Shown here: positions 10,763 through 20,439 of the stretch, one piece after another
Layout: the number at the start of each line of letters is the position of its first letter
Numbering within the stretch: the stretch's first letter is position 1
Assembly: GCA_015680685.1 (NCBI GenBank)
Contig: MNCI01008953.1
Span: 240,733-304,732, forward strand
DNA from: Gnetum montanum
Lineage: Eukaryota; Streptophyta; Gnetopsida; Gnetales; Gnetaceae
Reading direction: 5' to 3'
DNA: 64,000 nt
The notes under the pieces: model-generated
Told to the model about the DNA's origin: nothing
Database searches by the model: none
What the model saw: the letters and a program-made list of their open reading frames with translations, nothing else
Made by a program: the position numbers and the translations under genes

Positions 10763-11806
10763 AGTTGATGTACCTTCTGGTGAGGATCCGGTGACCACTG
10801 GGTGAACTGAGACAACTTTGTCGATGAAGTTCGGAGGGGTGGTTAAGGCCCAGAAGTGGTTGCGTAATCGTGCTCCTCCATCCCTCGCTCGTTGCCTGGA
10901 TGATGCTAGCCTCATGGAGCTTTTTATGACCCCGAGTCCTGATGTTTCCATTGGGGAGATGATCGGGATTGTAGACTCCTTTAATGAGTCTGTCTCATAC
11001 TACAGCACCCGGATTAAGGGTGTGAAGGTAGTTTTCCATCTGTCGCCTGAGTTCTTTTTGAACCTATTTGGCGAACCGGCAGATGGCTTGAATGTAGTAC
11101 TAGACAAAGCTCATAAGGAGCTCCAGACGATTCGGGAGTTGGAAGATTGGCTAGGCATGGCCAAGGGAGTGAAGGGATTCCCGATGCAGGGGAAGGCAAA
11201 AGTTGTAGAAGTGAACGAACTATATCCCCTGTTCAGAGCATGGGTATTCCCCAAAACTCTTTCCCAGGTGAGGTGCCTTGGGGTTAAGGCTGTTCGTGTC
11301 ATGCAAACTGTTTTGGAAATAGGCATGCGATATAACTGGGCATGATTTTTGTTATCAGGTATGCACAAGGAGATAGTGTGGTTGTGCTCGAATGTCGAGG
11401 CGCAATCCCATTTCACCTTCGCATTCTTTGTCTGTTATCTTCGTCGTTTTGCCAAGTTCTTGGTGGTTTGCGCAAGCAACAAGTTTGTTCTGCGGGATTG
11501 GGGTCAACTATCCCGGCCATGGATCAATCACCTGTATGATACAGCCAAATCCCAAGATGCACCTGAAGGCATTGATGAATCCGCTTCTATTACCACAGGG
11601 GGATCATTTGGCGGTTCAATCCACACACGTGATAGTTTGGGGTTGGAGCCAGATGAGGTACCCTACACTGCTAGAAGGGCAGAACGGGTCATCAAGGAAA
11701 CCATTGGCCAAGCTAAAGCAAAGCTAAAGAGGCCTGAGTGCCCAGCTGAGGAAATCTCCAATGTGAACCAGCCACGCATGAAGCGGATACGCTTCAAGAT
11801 GCCTGG
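10763..11806 (+). pseudogene. Middle module of the antisense gene, plant-transposon-protein-like
   Basis: Exon 4 reads KFGGVVKAQKWLRNRAPP and later STRIKGVKVVFHLSPEFFLN followed by LFGEPADG. Exon 5 reads EIVWLCSNVEAQSHFTFAFF, RRFAKFLVVCASNKFVL and a basic end (MKRIRFKMP). The KGVKVVFHLSPEFFLNLFGEP segment resembles the RG-x-V-x-FSPEAIN-x-LGLP core of 'putative plant transposon protein' families. A similar core occurs in the 3' ORF of element A (GVTVNFSVQAILEVLNLP). The exon 4-5 junction has a good donor (CCCAG/GTGAGG, 11267), but the acceptor that keeps frame is less clear (11358 or about 11369). The family assignment is tentative. Confidence 0.5.
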
Positions 11807-11918
11807 TAGGCAGACCTCGCCCATTTATCGTTTTCGTTTTGTTTATAAGTTTTACCTCAATCGCTTACATGTCTTTGATATTTTTTTTGGCCCAATTTTA
11901 AAACAGTGAGGAAGCAGG

Positions 11919-13464
11919 CTCTAGACCAATACAGAGAAAAACAACGAGGAGGAACATACAGAGAAGAGCCAGGGTGGAGGGACAGAGGAGTTAAAGGAGA
12001 AAACCACGGAAACTGAGCCATTGGACGACCAGGGCAGTGTCAATCAAGTGTTCCGCAGGTTTCTTCAGGGAGACTTGGATATGGATGACCCCCCAGAAGG
12101 TGACAAGGATCATGGTATGTTTTTCTCTTTATCTCATTTCAATTTCGCCTGTTAGTCATCATTTTTGTGGTATATTATTTTTTTTATGTTTTGCGTTATT
12201 ATCTTGTCCAGATGAAGGTAGCGAGACCAGGACGGTGCGTTTGGATGTACCAATGAAGACGGTTCCCCCAGAGTGGACCGCTGAGGTTAGTTCATCACGT
12301 ACCCGTGAGCCATTTACTTGGTCTGAAATGCCAAGCAAAATGGATTTTGTGGCTGGACTCGCGGAAGAAGTCATTGAACGGATCTAGGAGGCCCACCTTG
12401 ACATAGGTATAAATCCATCAAAGGTTTGGAATTTCACATTTTATTTATATTATCCTAACATTCGTATTTTTTGCATGGGCAGGTGCTAAATTGAAATGGG
12501 ATCCCTCTGAAAGTGTTAGCATAGACAGTTTAACCGCACTTTCCCCAGAAGTGGAACAAGTGCCAAGGCCTGTTTACGATGGAGTTATAGAAGGCTTTTT
12601 GCAAAATGCTAAATCATTATGGACCTGTAGGCATTCCATTGAGCAATTGTGGCTACATATTCAAGCAAAAGAAAGGGAAGTCTCTGAGTTGTCGGTGGAA
12701 CGTGACGATCTGAAGGCCCAGTACAAGTTCGCCGCTGCTAGGCTAAGCGGTGATCGCTCTTAGCGCACATCCAAGGTCACATACATAAGATATTGGAATC
12801 TACTGAATCGTCACGCATCGTTGACTCAGAGAATGGCAAAGCACAAAGCCCAAATTGATCTCCTGAACCTTAAATGTCAAAATTGGAAAGCCTTTGCTTC
12901 CAAGGTTCGTAAATGGGGTCAGGACGAGAAAAATCACCAAACATTATTACAAGAAGTCGGTAAAAGAGGTGTCTATTGAAAAGCGGCAACTAGAGATGTT
13001 TGTGGAGGGTTTGGGTTTGCGTTCTGCTTTCGATACTTTTGCTTGGAATACAACTATGGAAATGGAGTCGCCTACAACGGTAATAACAACTGCTTCTGGG
13101 GAAGTTTTGATTGGCGAATTCCCTCTAAAACGTCCTACCTGGTCAGCTGTCGACAAAGAGAAGACTTTGGTAGATGTTGACTTAGGCCTGGATGGGACAG
13201 ACTGGGCCAGCGTTTCAGAAGAAGAAATCCTCCGTCAGCTGGAGTTCGGCTTAGGGGGATCTCCTATGATAAACATCTTGTCCTTATAAAATTTACTGAC
13301 TAGTGTTTAAAACTTTGACATTCACTTATTCTTATGTTGGTTGTTCTCTTTGGTATTTCCAGGATGAAGGTGGCGCTGATGCTCAAGAAGCTGGCCCTAG
13401 TGGAGTAGGGGCCTCTGATGCTGGTGGATCCAAAGGGGATGATCGTCCCGTCCCGGATGCTTAG
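11919..13464 (+). pseudogene. C-terminal acidic and coiled-coil part of the antisense gene
   Basis: Exon 6 (11919-12114) is acidic (EEHTEKSQGGGTEELKEK) and ends DLDMDDPPEGDKDH. Exon 7 (12212-12406) reads DEGSETRTVRLDVPMK with a TAG at 12387. Exon 8 (12483-13289) contains a probable coiled coil, HIQAKEREVSELSVERDDLK, then shifts frame at least twice. Its last frame holds KKSVKEVSIEKRQLEMFVEG and GLDGTDWASVSEEEILRQLE. Exon 9 (13363-13464) is a glycine- and aspartate-rich tail ending in TAG. The intron at 12115-12211 (GTATGTTT...TTGTCCAG) is the clearest splice pair in the gene. Confidence 0.55.
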
Positions 13465-13740
13465 GCTCTCTTTTTTTTATCTTTTAAGTTTTTTTTATTT
13501 TTTTTTGACTCGGACTGATACGGGAATCGTAACTTGAAAATTTTGAGATAGAGGAAAACAGTTGATACTTGTAATTGTACAACATGCATGTAAAAATTTT
13601 TTTGTTGATTTTGACTTTAATTGTAAACACAACGCAGTAACGAAAAATGTTTTGGCTTGTTTTTTTGTTTTGTTTTAAGTGCAAAGAAGAGATGTGATTG
13701 TAAATGCTGAACAAAAAGGAGAACCAAGTATGCGCGCATG
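13465..13740 (+). other. 3' flank of the antisense gene, T- and A-rich
   Basis: Long T runs are followed by A-rich sequence, with no coding signal. It may hold the 3' UTR and polyadenylation region of the antisense gene, but no clear AATAAA was seen. Confidence 0.35.
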
Positions 13741-13920
13741 AACTAGTTTAAGGCCATTTCAGGTCCCAGTCGTAAACGAGGAATATTTCGAATGATACGG
13801 GCTGATTTTTTCTGTTGGCCGATCATTGCTGATCATGGCTAGTTTTACGTCTTTGCGGACGTGATAGTTTAACGTCGTTTCGGACATGTTATAGTTTAAC
13901 GTCGTTTCGGACTAGAAGTG
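13741..13920 (-). repeat. Minisatellite at protease-side end of the pol interval
   Basis: Units such as TAGTTTAACGTCGTTTCGGAC occur in two near-perfect copies (13870-13912). Diverged units lie to the left, starting CTAGTTTAAGGCCATTTCAGG at 13743. It shares its core with the array at 8453-8625. Confidence 0.7.
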
Positions 13921-13926
13921 TTGATA

Positions 13927-13927
13927 N
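13927..13927. other. Single undetermined base (N) beside the minisatellite
   Basis: A lone N lies at the edge of a repeat array and 4 nt into the candidate intron. It is probably an assembly join, so array length and the donor site here are uncertain. Confidence 0.7.
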
Positions 13928-13932
13928 TTCAC

Positions 13933-15107
13933 TGATTACGTTAAACGGTAATTCAGCCCAAGGGACGTCTGATGGAATGGCTTCCGTGTCAGTGTTTTCA
14001 GATGTTTCGATAATTGGCAAGGGTTCTGTGTTATTTTCCATTTGAGACATTGGATGTATAGAGTTAGATGCAGGTGTTTCTGTTTTAGGAGGCTCTTGTT
14101 CTATGTTTGAAGGTTACTGCTTACCAGTGGGTGCGTGTTTTTATCATTTCGTTTAGGCTCTTCAAGTTTGACTTCTGATCCTTGGTCCATGTTCACGTGT
14201 GATGAGATAATAGGCATATCGGCTTCCCCGTGTATGATGATTTCACCACCTTCATAAGGCAGATGGATCTCCTGATGTACAGGGGAAGAGACAGCTCTCA
14301 ATTGGGCCAACCAGGGTCTTCCTAATATCAAGTTGAACCTTGGCATCTCATCGACTACTAGGAATTCGGCAAATGTAGGGAACTGATCCCCGCTATGAAA
14401 TCTAAAGTTATTGTGCCTTTTACCATTACGTGTGACCCGCTAAATGATTTTAAAGATGTAGTCGCGGTTGGTTTAATTAATTCAATAAGCCCCAATTGTT
14501 CAACGATGGGATATGATACAACATTTGTTGCAGCTCCGTCGTCTACATGGACTCTATGTATCTTGAATTGGTTGATACATATCGTTATGAACATAGGGGT
14601 TGTTGTTATTTCCCCTGTTTTTTCGTCCACCCTAATGTTGTTGTCATGGAAGCTCAAGGGTTTAGGAGTGGTCCCGTGAGACGAGTACATTACTGCATGG
14701 ATGGCAGGTTCGTTCGGGGGCAAGTCCTCGCTTACCGGGATCGACGTTAACATGCGTACTAGAGCTTCTCGATGTGTTTGGCATGTTAGCACCAAATTGT
14801 ACAAGCTCAACGAAGTGTTCTTTTGCTTCAATGCTTGGGTGACTTGTGTCAAGGCCGTTGCTAAATCTTTGTTGTTTGGAGCATTTTTATCAATGATAAC
14901 TGGGTTCATTAGGCCCAACAGTTTTATTTCATGTTTTGTAGGTTTGTCATTTTTGTTCAAAGCTGTCGTTTTAAGCGGTTCATGTTTTTCAGATGATTCA
15001 CCTAAATTTCCCACGTTCGATTGGTTGTTAGGCGACAACATAGGCACAGAGTTAAGTGGAATGGGCTTAGGTGGCCCCAGAGCTAACCGTTGGCATTCCT
15101 TCTCCAC
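13933..15107 (-). pseudogene. Aspartic protease region of element E
   Basis: The minus strand reads RVHVDDGAATNVVSYPIVEQ followed by LGL (about 14580-14500). This is the retropepsin active site with DDGA where DSGA is usual. After a one-base frameshift at about 14370-14390, the flap-to-end part reads FLVVDEMPRFNLILGRPWLA, containing the conserved ILGR. The upstream linker (15107-14600) starts MEKECQRLALGPPKPIPLNS. The frame stays open past 14101 only through a stop, down to the candidate splice donor at 13933. Length and order fit a Ty3/gypsy protease between gag and RT. Confidence 0.8.
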
Positions 15108-15302
15108 ACGTTCACGTGTAAGCCTATCTACTAGACGTTCTCATGTGTGGCGTGGAGGTGGGACTCGTCTTGGAGCCTCGAGCTACCCTGGGATCCGCAC
15201 CACACACGGAGCTAGGCGGGGTTGCGGTTGTGCCGTTGGATGTGACTGGTTAGAAGGCTGGCCAGGGACCCTAATGACGTAGGGATTGGGCTAGCCTGGC
15301 AC

Positions 15303-15945
15303 TCATGAGATGGAGGTTTGGTAATCGTTAGGAGTTTTAGGTATCCTAATGACATACGGAGTTGATTTTGGTGGAGGTTGGACCTCCGCTGTTGCGACCG
15401 CGGGTGGTACCCGGACTACGAAAGGGGTAGGCCGAGTATGAGGGGTTGATGCATTCAAGGGGACAACAGGAGGGACACGCACTACATACGGTTTGTCCCG
15501 TGTCATGGTGTTAGGCGTGGGCATGGACACAGTGAGGGGAATCTAAACTACGAGCGGCCTATTGGGTGTTTCCTGTTTATACTAGGGATAGACAGTGTTA
15601 ATGTTGGGTGCTTCAGAACCATCATCAAGGTAGATTGTATTAATGATGTATGGTGCTTCTTTGATGTTCAGGGGATCTTTGTACACCCCCATAGCTTGAT
15701 TGGATCGGGTTGGCTTTGTCAAAAGTGATTTGTCCTTCATCGATCATCCGCTGAATATCCTGTTTCAAGGTGAAACAGTAGTCCGTACCGTGTCCATTTC
15801 GTTGATGGTAGTCGCAAAAGCGATCCATTCTGAAACCTTTGGGTACGGGAGGCTCATCCGGCGTTGCTAAACTTGGGTTCTGAACGAGTTGGCAGAAACG
15901 GTCATGTCTCTGGATGGCTGCGGAGGACAACTGTTTATACTTCAT
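15303..15945 (-). pseudogene. Gag C-terminal part of element E: zinc knuckle and PxVVRVPP repeats
   Basis: At 15945-15640 the minus strand reads RFCDYHQRNGHGTDYCFTLK and QDIQRMIDEGQI, the modified C-H-H-C zinc knuckle and helix typical of Tat gag. At 15530-15303 three spaced copies of a short motif occur: KPYVVRVPPVV, TPFVVRVPPAV and TPYVIRIPKT. The repeats lie between the knuckle and the protease. Their role is unknown. Stops and frameshifts separate the pieces. Confidence 0.7.
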
Positions 15946-16131
15946 CAGCCCAGCCTTCAGGAGTTGATCGAGGAGCTAGGAAGGCTTCATTGGCAGAGGC
16001 GTGTATTACAAGGGTTCTTTCCTCTCGAAGTTTTGCGTACAGTTCATTGGGTTTTGCGATGATGATGATTCTGGCACGACTGTGGGAGTTGGTTTATTGT
16101 AATTAGTAGGGGCTGCGGGGGGTTTTTTTTC

Positions 16132-17934
16132 TTATTGTGCCCCTGCTATCACCACTATAGTTGCCTTAGCCTTCTCTTTATCTTTTTTGGTGTGTTGATT
16201 CTTAAAGGCTAGGTATGCAGGGTCATGACTGTTTTGGGCCGCTTCTTCTATGTTTTTAATTTGTACAAATGCTTGATTAAGATCACGCGCGTTAAGGTAA
16301 TACAGCTTGGATTTAAAGAAATCGTTAACAGCTCCTTTTAGAATAGTAAGCAAGTAGATCTGGGAGATTGGCTCATGCAGTTCGTTGAGAGCGGCGCTCC
16401 ACCTCTGAATAAATTTCTGTACAGGTTCAAGCGGTGCTTGCTTAACCTGTATGAGGCTGTCCAGGGTGGCTTCGGGTTTCAAGTTGTACTTGAACCGAGT
16501 CATAAACTGGTGTAATAAGTCTTCCAAGGAGAAGATGGAATTCCTTGGTAGGGCCCAATACCAATCAAGTGCCCTCCCTGCAAGGGACATGGGGAACACT
16601 CGGAGAATGGAGTGGGGCCATGCTTGGAGCAGCACGCATTCTAGCCTAAATGTTATTAAGTGTGCATTGGGATTTGTCTCCCCATTGTATTTGGTTAGTG
16701 TTGGTAAGGGAACACCTTTGGGCAAGGTTAATGGTGGGACTGATGAGTTGATGGGGTCATCTTGGTAGAAATCCACTACCTTCAGTTCCCCATCGGTAGC
16801 TGTTTTGAGGCATTTTACCTCGTCAGCTAATTCTTGCATCAATTTCTTGGCATCCGCCCAATCTTGGGCGCTCGGTAACATGGCAGCTGGAGGTTGTGCT
16901 ATATTATACGGGTTAGACTGTTGGACAGTGGGTTGAAAAGCTGAAAGTTGTGCAACCGGGGGTTGCACTTGTGGCACGTGATAGGGGAGAGGCTATGGTT
17001 GCTGTAGAGGCGGCTGTACTGGTGGAACGTTGGCTGGTTGCACCATATGGGATGGGATATTGTAGTGAGGAGGTTGATGTTGCTGTGGTTGAGCACCCAT
17101 CGTTACCCGTTGTGCAGCTACATTTTGTGGAGGGACCCCCTGTTGGGTTACGGCGGTAGAAGGGGTTGTATGCATTTGAATGTGCAGGATGTAGTGAGCG
17201 GATGTGGATGCCGGTATTACGTGTGGCATCCCTATCACTCAGGGTGGGAGTGTTTCTCCCACGTTATCACGAGGGGGCAGTGCTTGTGACGATGGGTCGG
17301 CTGCTGCATCAGGGACGATGGCAAGAGGGAGCGTGCTGAATTGCGAATCAGTTGGAGATGGCACATGAGCAAATGAGGATGTGTGCGATGGAGGCATTTG
17401 TGTGTGAGTTAATCTGAGGGGTTGGATGGGCAGGATCTCCCCTGTACTGGGATGAAAAATGGGGTTAACCTGTGCTTGCTGGCTCAGAGTGTGGTAAGAA
17501 TCCTCTTGTTCAGATTGAGCGGCAAAGTCGTCCTCTTCCTCTAGTTGGGACTCTAGTGCGGGCTGATCCAAGGAGTGTCTCCTTTGCAGGAGGAGCCATG
17601 TGACAAGCTTCGAATACTGCTCCAAAACAGGGATGACATCATATGGTGAGGGGATGAACTCGCGTCCCCCTCTGTAAAAGAGTTCGAACTGCCTCTTTAC
17701 CTCCAGTTCGGCTCAGTCTATAGCCAAGCTAGCTTGTATCTTGATGCATATAAAGTTATACTAATCCTGAGTTATGATGTCGGAGGCCGGGTCTCTCCCT
17801 TGCAACCTTAGGGACCGGCGGGGTCCCGCGGTGGGTTGTACTCCTGGGTCTTGCATGGTAAGCTGTTGGACAGCCATGGTGTCCACGATGTCAGTTATTT
17901 GAGCTGTTGCAGTGGTGGTGTTCACGGGGTTCAT
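16132..17934 (-). pseudogene. gag of element E
   Basis: The frame can be followed from an ATG at 17934 (MNPVNTTTATAQITD) to 16132 with stops at about 17762 (TAG), 17722 (TGA), 17239 (TGA) and 16993 (TAG). The N-terminal half is proline- and glutamine-rich. The retrotransposon gag core starts near KVVDFYQDDPINSS and includes FPMSLAGRALDWYWALPRNS followed by IFSLEDLLHQFM. It ends lysine-rich (KKDKEKAKAT) at 16132. The start was chosen because the same frame continues through the stops and the repeat-rich leader lies just upstream. Both TAGs fit former CAG codons. Confidence 0.8.
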
Positions 17935-17984
17935 GATAAATTGTTAAGGGTGACACGGGGTAGAGGAGAGAAATTAGTGTACTT

Positions 17985-18580
17985 GGTACAGCGTAAACTA
18001 AGGGACAAAGTGCAGCGTATACGCTTCAACATTCAGCGTATGGCATCGGCGTAGATAGAGTATACAACGTAAGGGGTGGAGCGTATATGCTAGGCAGCGT
18101 ATACAACTTCAGCGTAAAACACAGTACAGTGTAGACACAGTACAGCGTAAACGAAGCACAGCTTAAACAGGATAGAGCGTAAAACAGAGTAGGGCATAAA
18201 TAAAGTACAGCGTAAAACAAGACAGCGTCGACAAGGCTCAGCTTAAAATAGGCACAACGTAAATAATTCTCAGCGTAAGACAAGGGTCAGCGTAAATATT
18301 GAACAATGTAGACGCTGGACAGTTTGCAGGATGAGTTTTCAGGCTCAGCTGCATAGATGCTAGGGTTTGTGGACAGTCCATGTGAAGTTGGTAGCATATA
18401 CGCTGAAACACTTACAAAGTTTAACACTGGACAGCGAAAACGCTGATGAGCGTAGACGCTGGTAAGTGTGCAGGCAAGGTTTTCAAACGAGGCTGAGGTT
18501 TCAATAGAAAACGGCGTGGTTGGTGGCATATACACTCAACAGCGTAGCCGCTGAGAAGTTTGCGAGTGAGTTTTTTAGGA
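17985..18580 (-). repeat. Leader of element E with AGCGTAAA and AGCGTATACGCT motifs
   Basis: Between gag and the 5' LTR the word CAGCGTAAA or a near form recurs roughly every 15-25 bp (18105-18300). Palindromic forms include AGCGTATACGCTTC (about 18012), AGCGTATATGCT (about 18080) and AGCATATACGCTGA (about 18392). No gene was seen. Confidence 0.75.
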
Positions 18581-18600
18581 GGCCCTCCTTCTAGTGCCAA
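18581..18600 (-). other. Candidate primer-binding site of element E
   Basis: The minus strand reads TTGGCACTAGAAGGAGGGCC, starting 4 nt after the 5' LTR. It opens with TGG as a site complementary to a tRNA 3' CCA should. The tRNA was not identified. Confidence 0.6.
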
Positions 18601-18604
18601 TTTC

Positions 18605-19481
18605 TGTACCACCTGAAATCGTCGGTCATCGGCTGGAAGGAAACAAAGACTGTGGGATCGCAGGACCCGCACAGAAGACCCGACCTTCACCTGAGGGCGA
18701 GCTGGAGTGCACGAAGGTAGAGTACCTTGGGTGGTCTACACGCGGATCAGACAAGGATTTACCCGCATGTATGTTGAAGTGCTATACGCTGGGTTATGCG
18801 TAAACGGGTGTAAATGGGTGCAAACGGCGTAGCAAATATGACAAGGCGTAAACGTAAATGGGCGCAAACAGAAAATATGCAAGAAATTAATGTAAACTGT
18901 AAACAGTGGTATTATAGAGTTAGAATACAGTGCACCGGTCTAACATAGTTGTGATGGACACAAGGCAGACGAAAAGCCCAGGTGAATGCAGGGACGGCTT
19001 AGCTGGTATACGCTGTAGGCGCGACGTAGAGACGATGTACAGGTTTTCCAACGTAAGAGGGTTTTGGCTCTGGTGTGCAGCATAATTACTCCTGGGTATG
19101 CTCTAGGATTTTTGCCAACCGTCTGGGTGAAGTGGAGAAGTGGGGTTTTTAGACCGGTTGTTACACTAGACTCGGGTTAGGAGACACATGGCGCGTTGAC
19201 CGGGTGCATACAATTTACAAATATACAACATATTACATCTGCTGGGCATATATGTAGGGCTTATACACTACATCATGCCGGCGTACATGCTGGGCGTATA
19301 CGCTGGGGATGTCGGGCGTATACACTGGGCGTATACGCTATTGATGCTGGGCGTATACACTGGTACTGCACACTTAGCGAAAAGTAAGCCCTCTAATTCC
19401 AGAAGTTGCAATGTGCGACGCTAAATGTAGCCATGGCCGTTTGCTGGGGAAGCACTAAGCTCGAAATTTTGTGGTGTTTCA
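18605..19481 (-). repeat. 5' LTR of element E (877 bp)
   Basis: It pairs with 2352-3510. It lacks about 250 bp of the motif-rich section and a short GGGTCCTAGGGACCTGC-type segment present in the other LTR. Its TATA is mutated (TCTAAAAAC on the minus strand). Confidence 0.92.
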
Positions 19482-19486
19482 GTTTA
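19482..19486. repeat. Target-site duplication of element E, right copy (GTTTA)
   Basis: It is identical to 2347-2351. Element B resumes immediately after it. Confidence 0.9.
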
Positions 19487-20439
19487 TTCTTAGTTTTATT
19501 AGAAAAAGAATATCATTATGGCCATGGTAAGAACCTATGATTGTTGGAATGAGTGGATGGATGTTGTGGTCTCACTGTAGAAATAATCAATCATTTATGA
19601 CTTGATAACATAGATAAATCTTCACCTTATTAAACTACATCTTGCCTTATTCGTGGTGGTTTATTAACAATTTACAAACATATGTACAAGTGAAATGAAA
19701 ACAAGATATGAAAAATTGTAAAAGCTACTAAGAATGGAAAAGATGAAAAGAATGGAAAATTCTAAAAAAATGAAAAATCATCAAAGAATTGGAAAAAATT
19801 AAAGAATCAAGAAATTAGAAAAAAGTTGAAAAGTTTAAAAGAATGGAAAAAACATATCAAGTAAATAGAAAAGTAAAAAGAAAATGAAAATGAAAAGTCA
19901 GCAAAGTACCTATATGTCCAAGTGAACACCCCCATGACTAGGGTCAATTTTGGTCAATCAAAACAATGAACAAGTTGAGGACATTTGGAAAGGTTGGTTG
20001 GAATCTTTAGTGGAATTGGGATATTAGTGGAATGGTTTAACCTACTAGATATTGACTAGTATAAGCTTATGTGGGTTGGATGGGTGATAAATGTGTAAGG
20101 CACCTAAAGGATAAATTTCTTGGATAAAGCCCCTTTACAAATCACTTGAATTTTTATTTTTTTTTTTTTTTTTTGAGGAACATGAGTGGGATTATAATAA
20201 ATGACCTTATCTCCTGGTTGTATTAACACTTATCTTATCCTTGCATCCTACCTTTATTTGGAGTAGTGTTTATGGACCTTGTTACTCATAAGTGCTACTA
20301 GCCTATTCTCATCTAAGATATTTAAATTCATTAGACATTCATTTTGAGCTAGGATCAAGTCTAGGTTAAGTTGACTAGTAGTAGCTAAAGTTCAAACCTC
20401 TTCCTAGATTGGAAGAATTGGTAACTTACCATAGACTAG

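Larger units (their letters stand above)
9104..13464 (+). pseudogene. Intron-containing antisense gene carried by element E (FCP1-like plus transposon-protein-like)
   Basis: A plus-strand gene lies within the minus-strand element. Proposed exons are 9104-9234, 9888-10336, 10413-10672, 10763-11267, about 11359-11806, about 11919-12114, 12212-12406, 12483-13289 and 13363-13464. Most junctions have GT...AG ends, T-rich acceptors (TTGTTTACAG, CTTTTATAG, TCTTGTCCAG, GGTATTTCCAG) and compatible phase. Exon 1 starts MGKGKEVEGQGRKG. The last exon is DEGGADAQEAGPSG...DA-stop. In-frame TGA (10326, about 10802), TAG (12387) and several frameshifts show decay. Antisense ORFs are known in Tat elements, usually 3' of pol. 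One between protease and RT, with introns and a phosphatase-like module, is unusual. Function is unknown; capture of a host gene is inference. Confidence 0.65.
8366..13932 (-). other. Candidate Ogre-type intron between protease and RT of element E
   Basis: The minus strand gives a candidate donor CA/GTGAA at 13933/13932 and a strong acceptor TTTGTTTATTGGCAG/GAGC at 8366/8365, with a pyrimidine-rich tract. Joining them keeps the pol frame (phase 1). Ogre elements are known to splice an intron at this exact place between protease and RT. The interval carries minisatellites at both ends and an antisense gene between them. An undetermined base lies 4 nt into the intron (13927), so the donor is not fully read. 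Confidence 0.55.
2352..19481 (-). mobile_element. Element E: Tat/Ogre-like Ty3/gypsy retrotransposon, 17.1 kb, with an antisense gene
   Basis: Two related LTRs (2352-3510 and 18605-19481) are flanked by GTTTA. Read on the minus strand they start TGAAACACC and end GGTACA. Minus-strand order is 5' LTR, candidate primer site, repeat-rich leader, gag (17934 down to 15303), protease (15107-13933), a 5.6-kb interval, RT and RNase H, archaeal-type RNase H, integrase (to 4885), minisatellite, purine tract, 3' LTR. Two RNase H domains are the known hallmark of the Tat lineage, and a spliced interval between protease and RT is known from Ogre. Unusually, the interval here holds an intron-containing gene on the opposite strand. 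Stops and frameshifts make this copy non-functional. It lies inside element B. Confidence 0.92.

Noticed and set aside
9104-13464. Plant mobile domain (MAIN/MAIL-type) identity for the antisense gene
   Set aside because: Such genes occur with some retroelements, but I could not find the motif order of that domain. The FCP1-like landmarks fit better for the first half.
9104-13464. Ordinary host gene into which E was inserted
   Set aside because: The gene lies entirely inside E, between its protease and RT, and shares E's private repeats. It is part of the element as it now stands.
2352-19481. AGCGTATACGCT as a replication origin or prokaryotic operator
   Set aside because: The context is a nuclear plant retrotransposon. 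Nothing else supports a bacterial or plasmid function.
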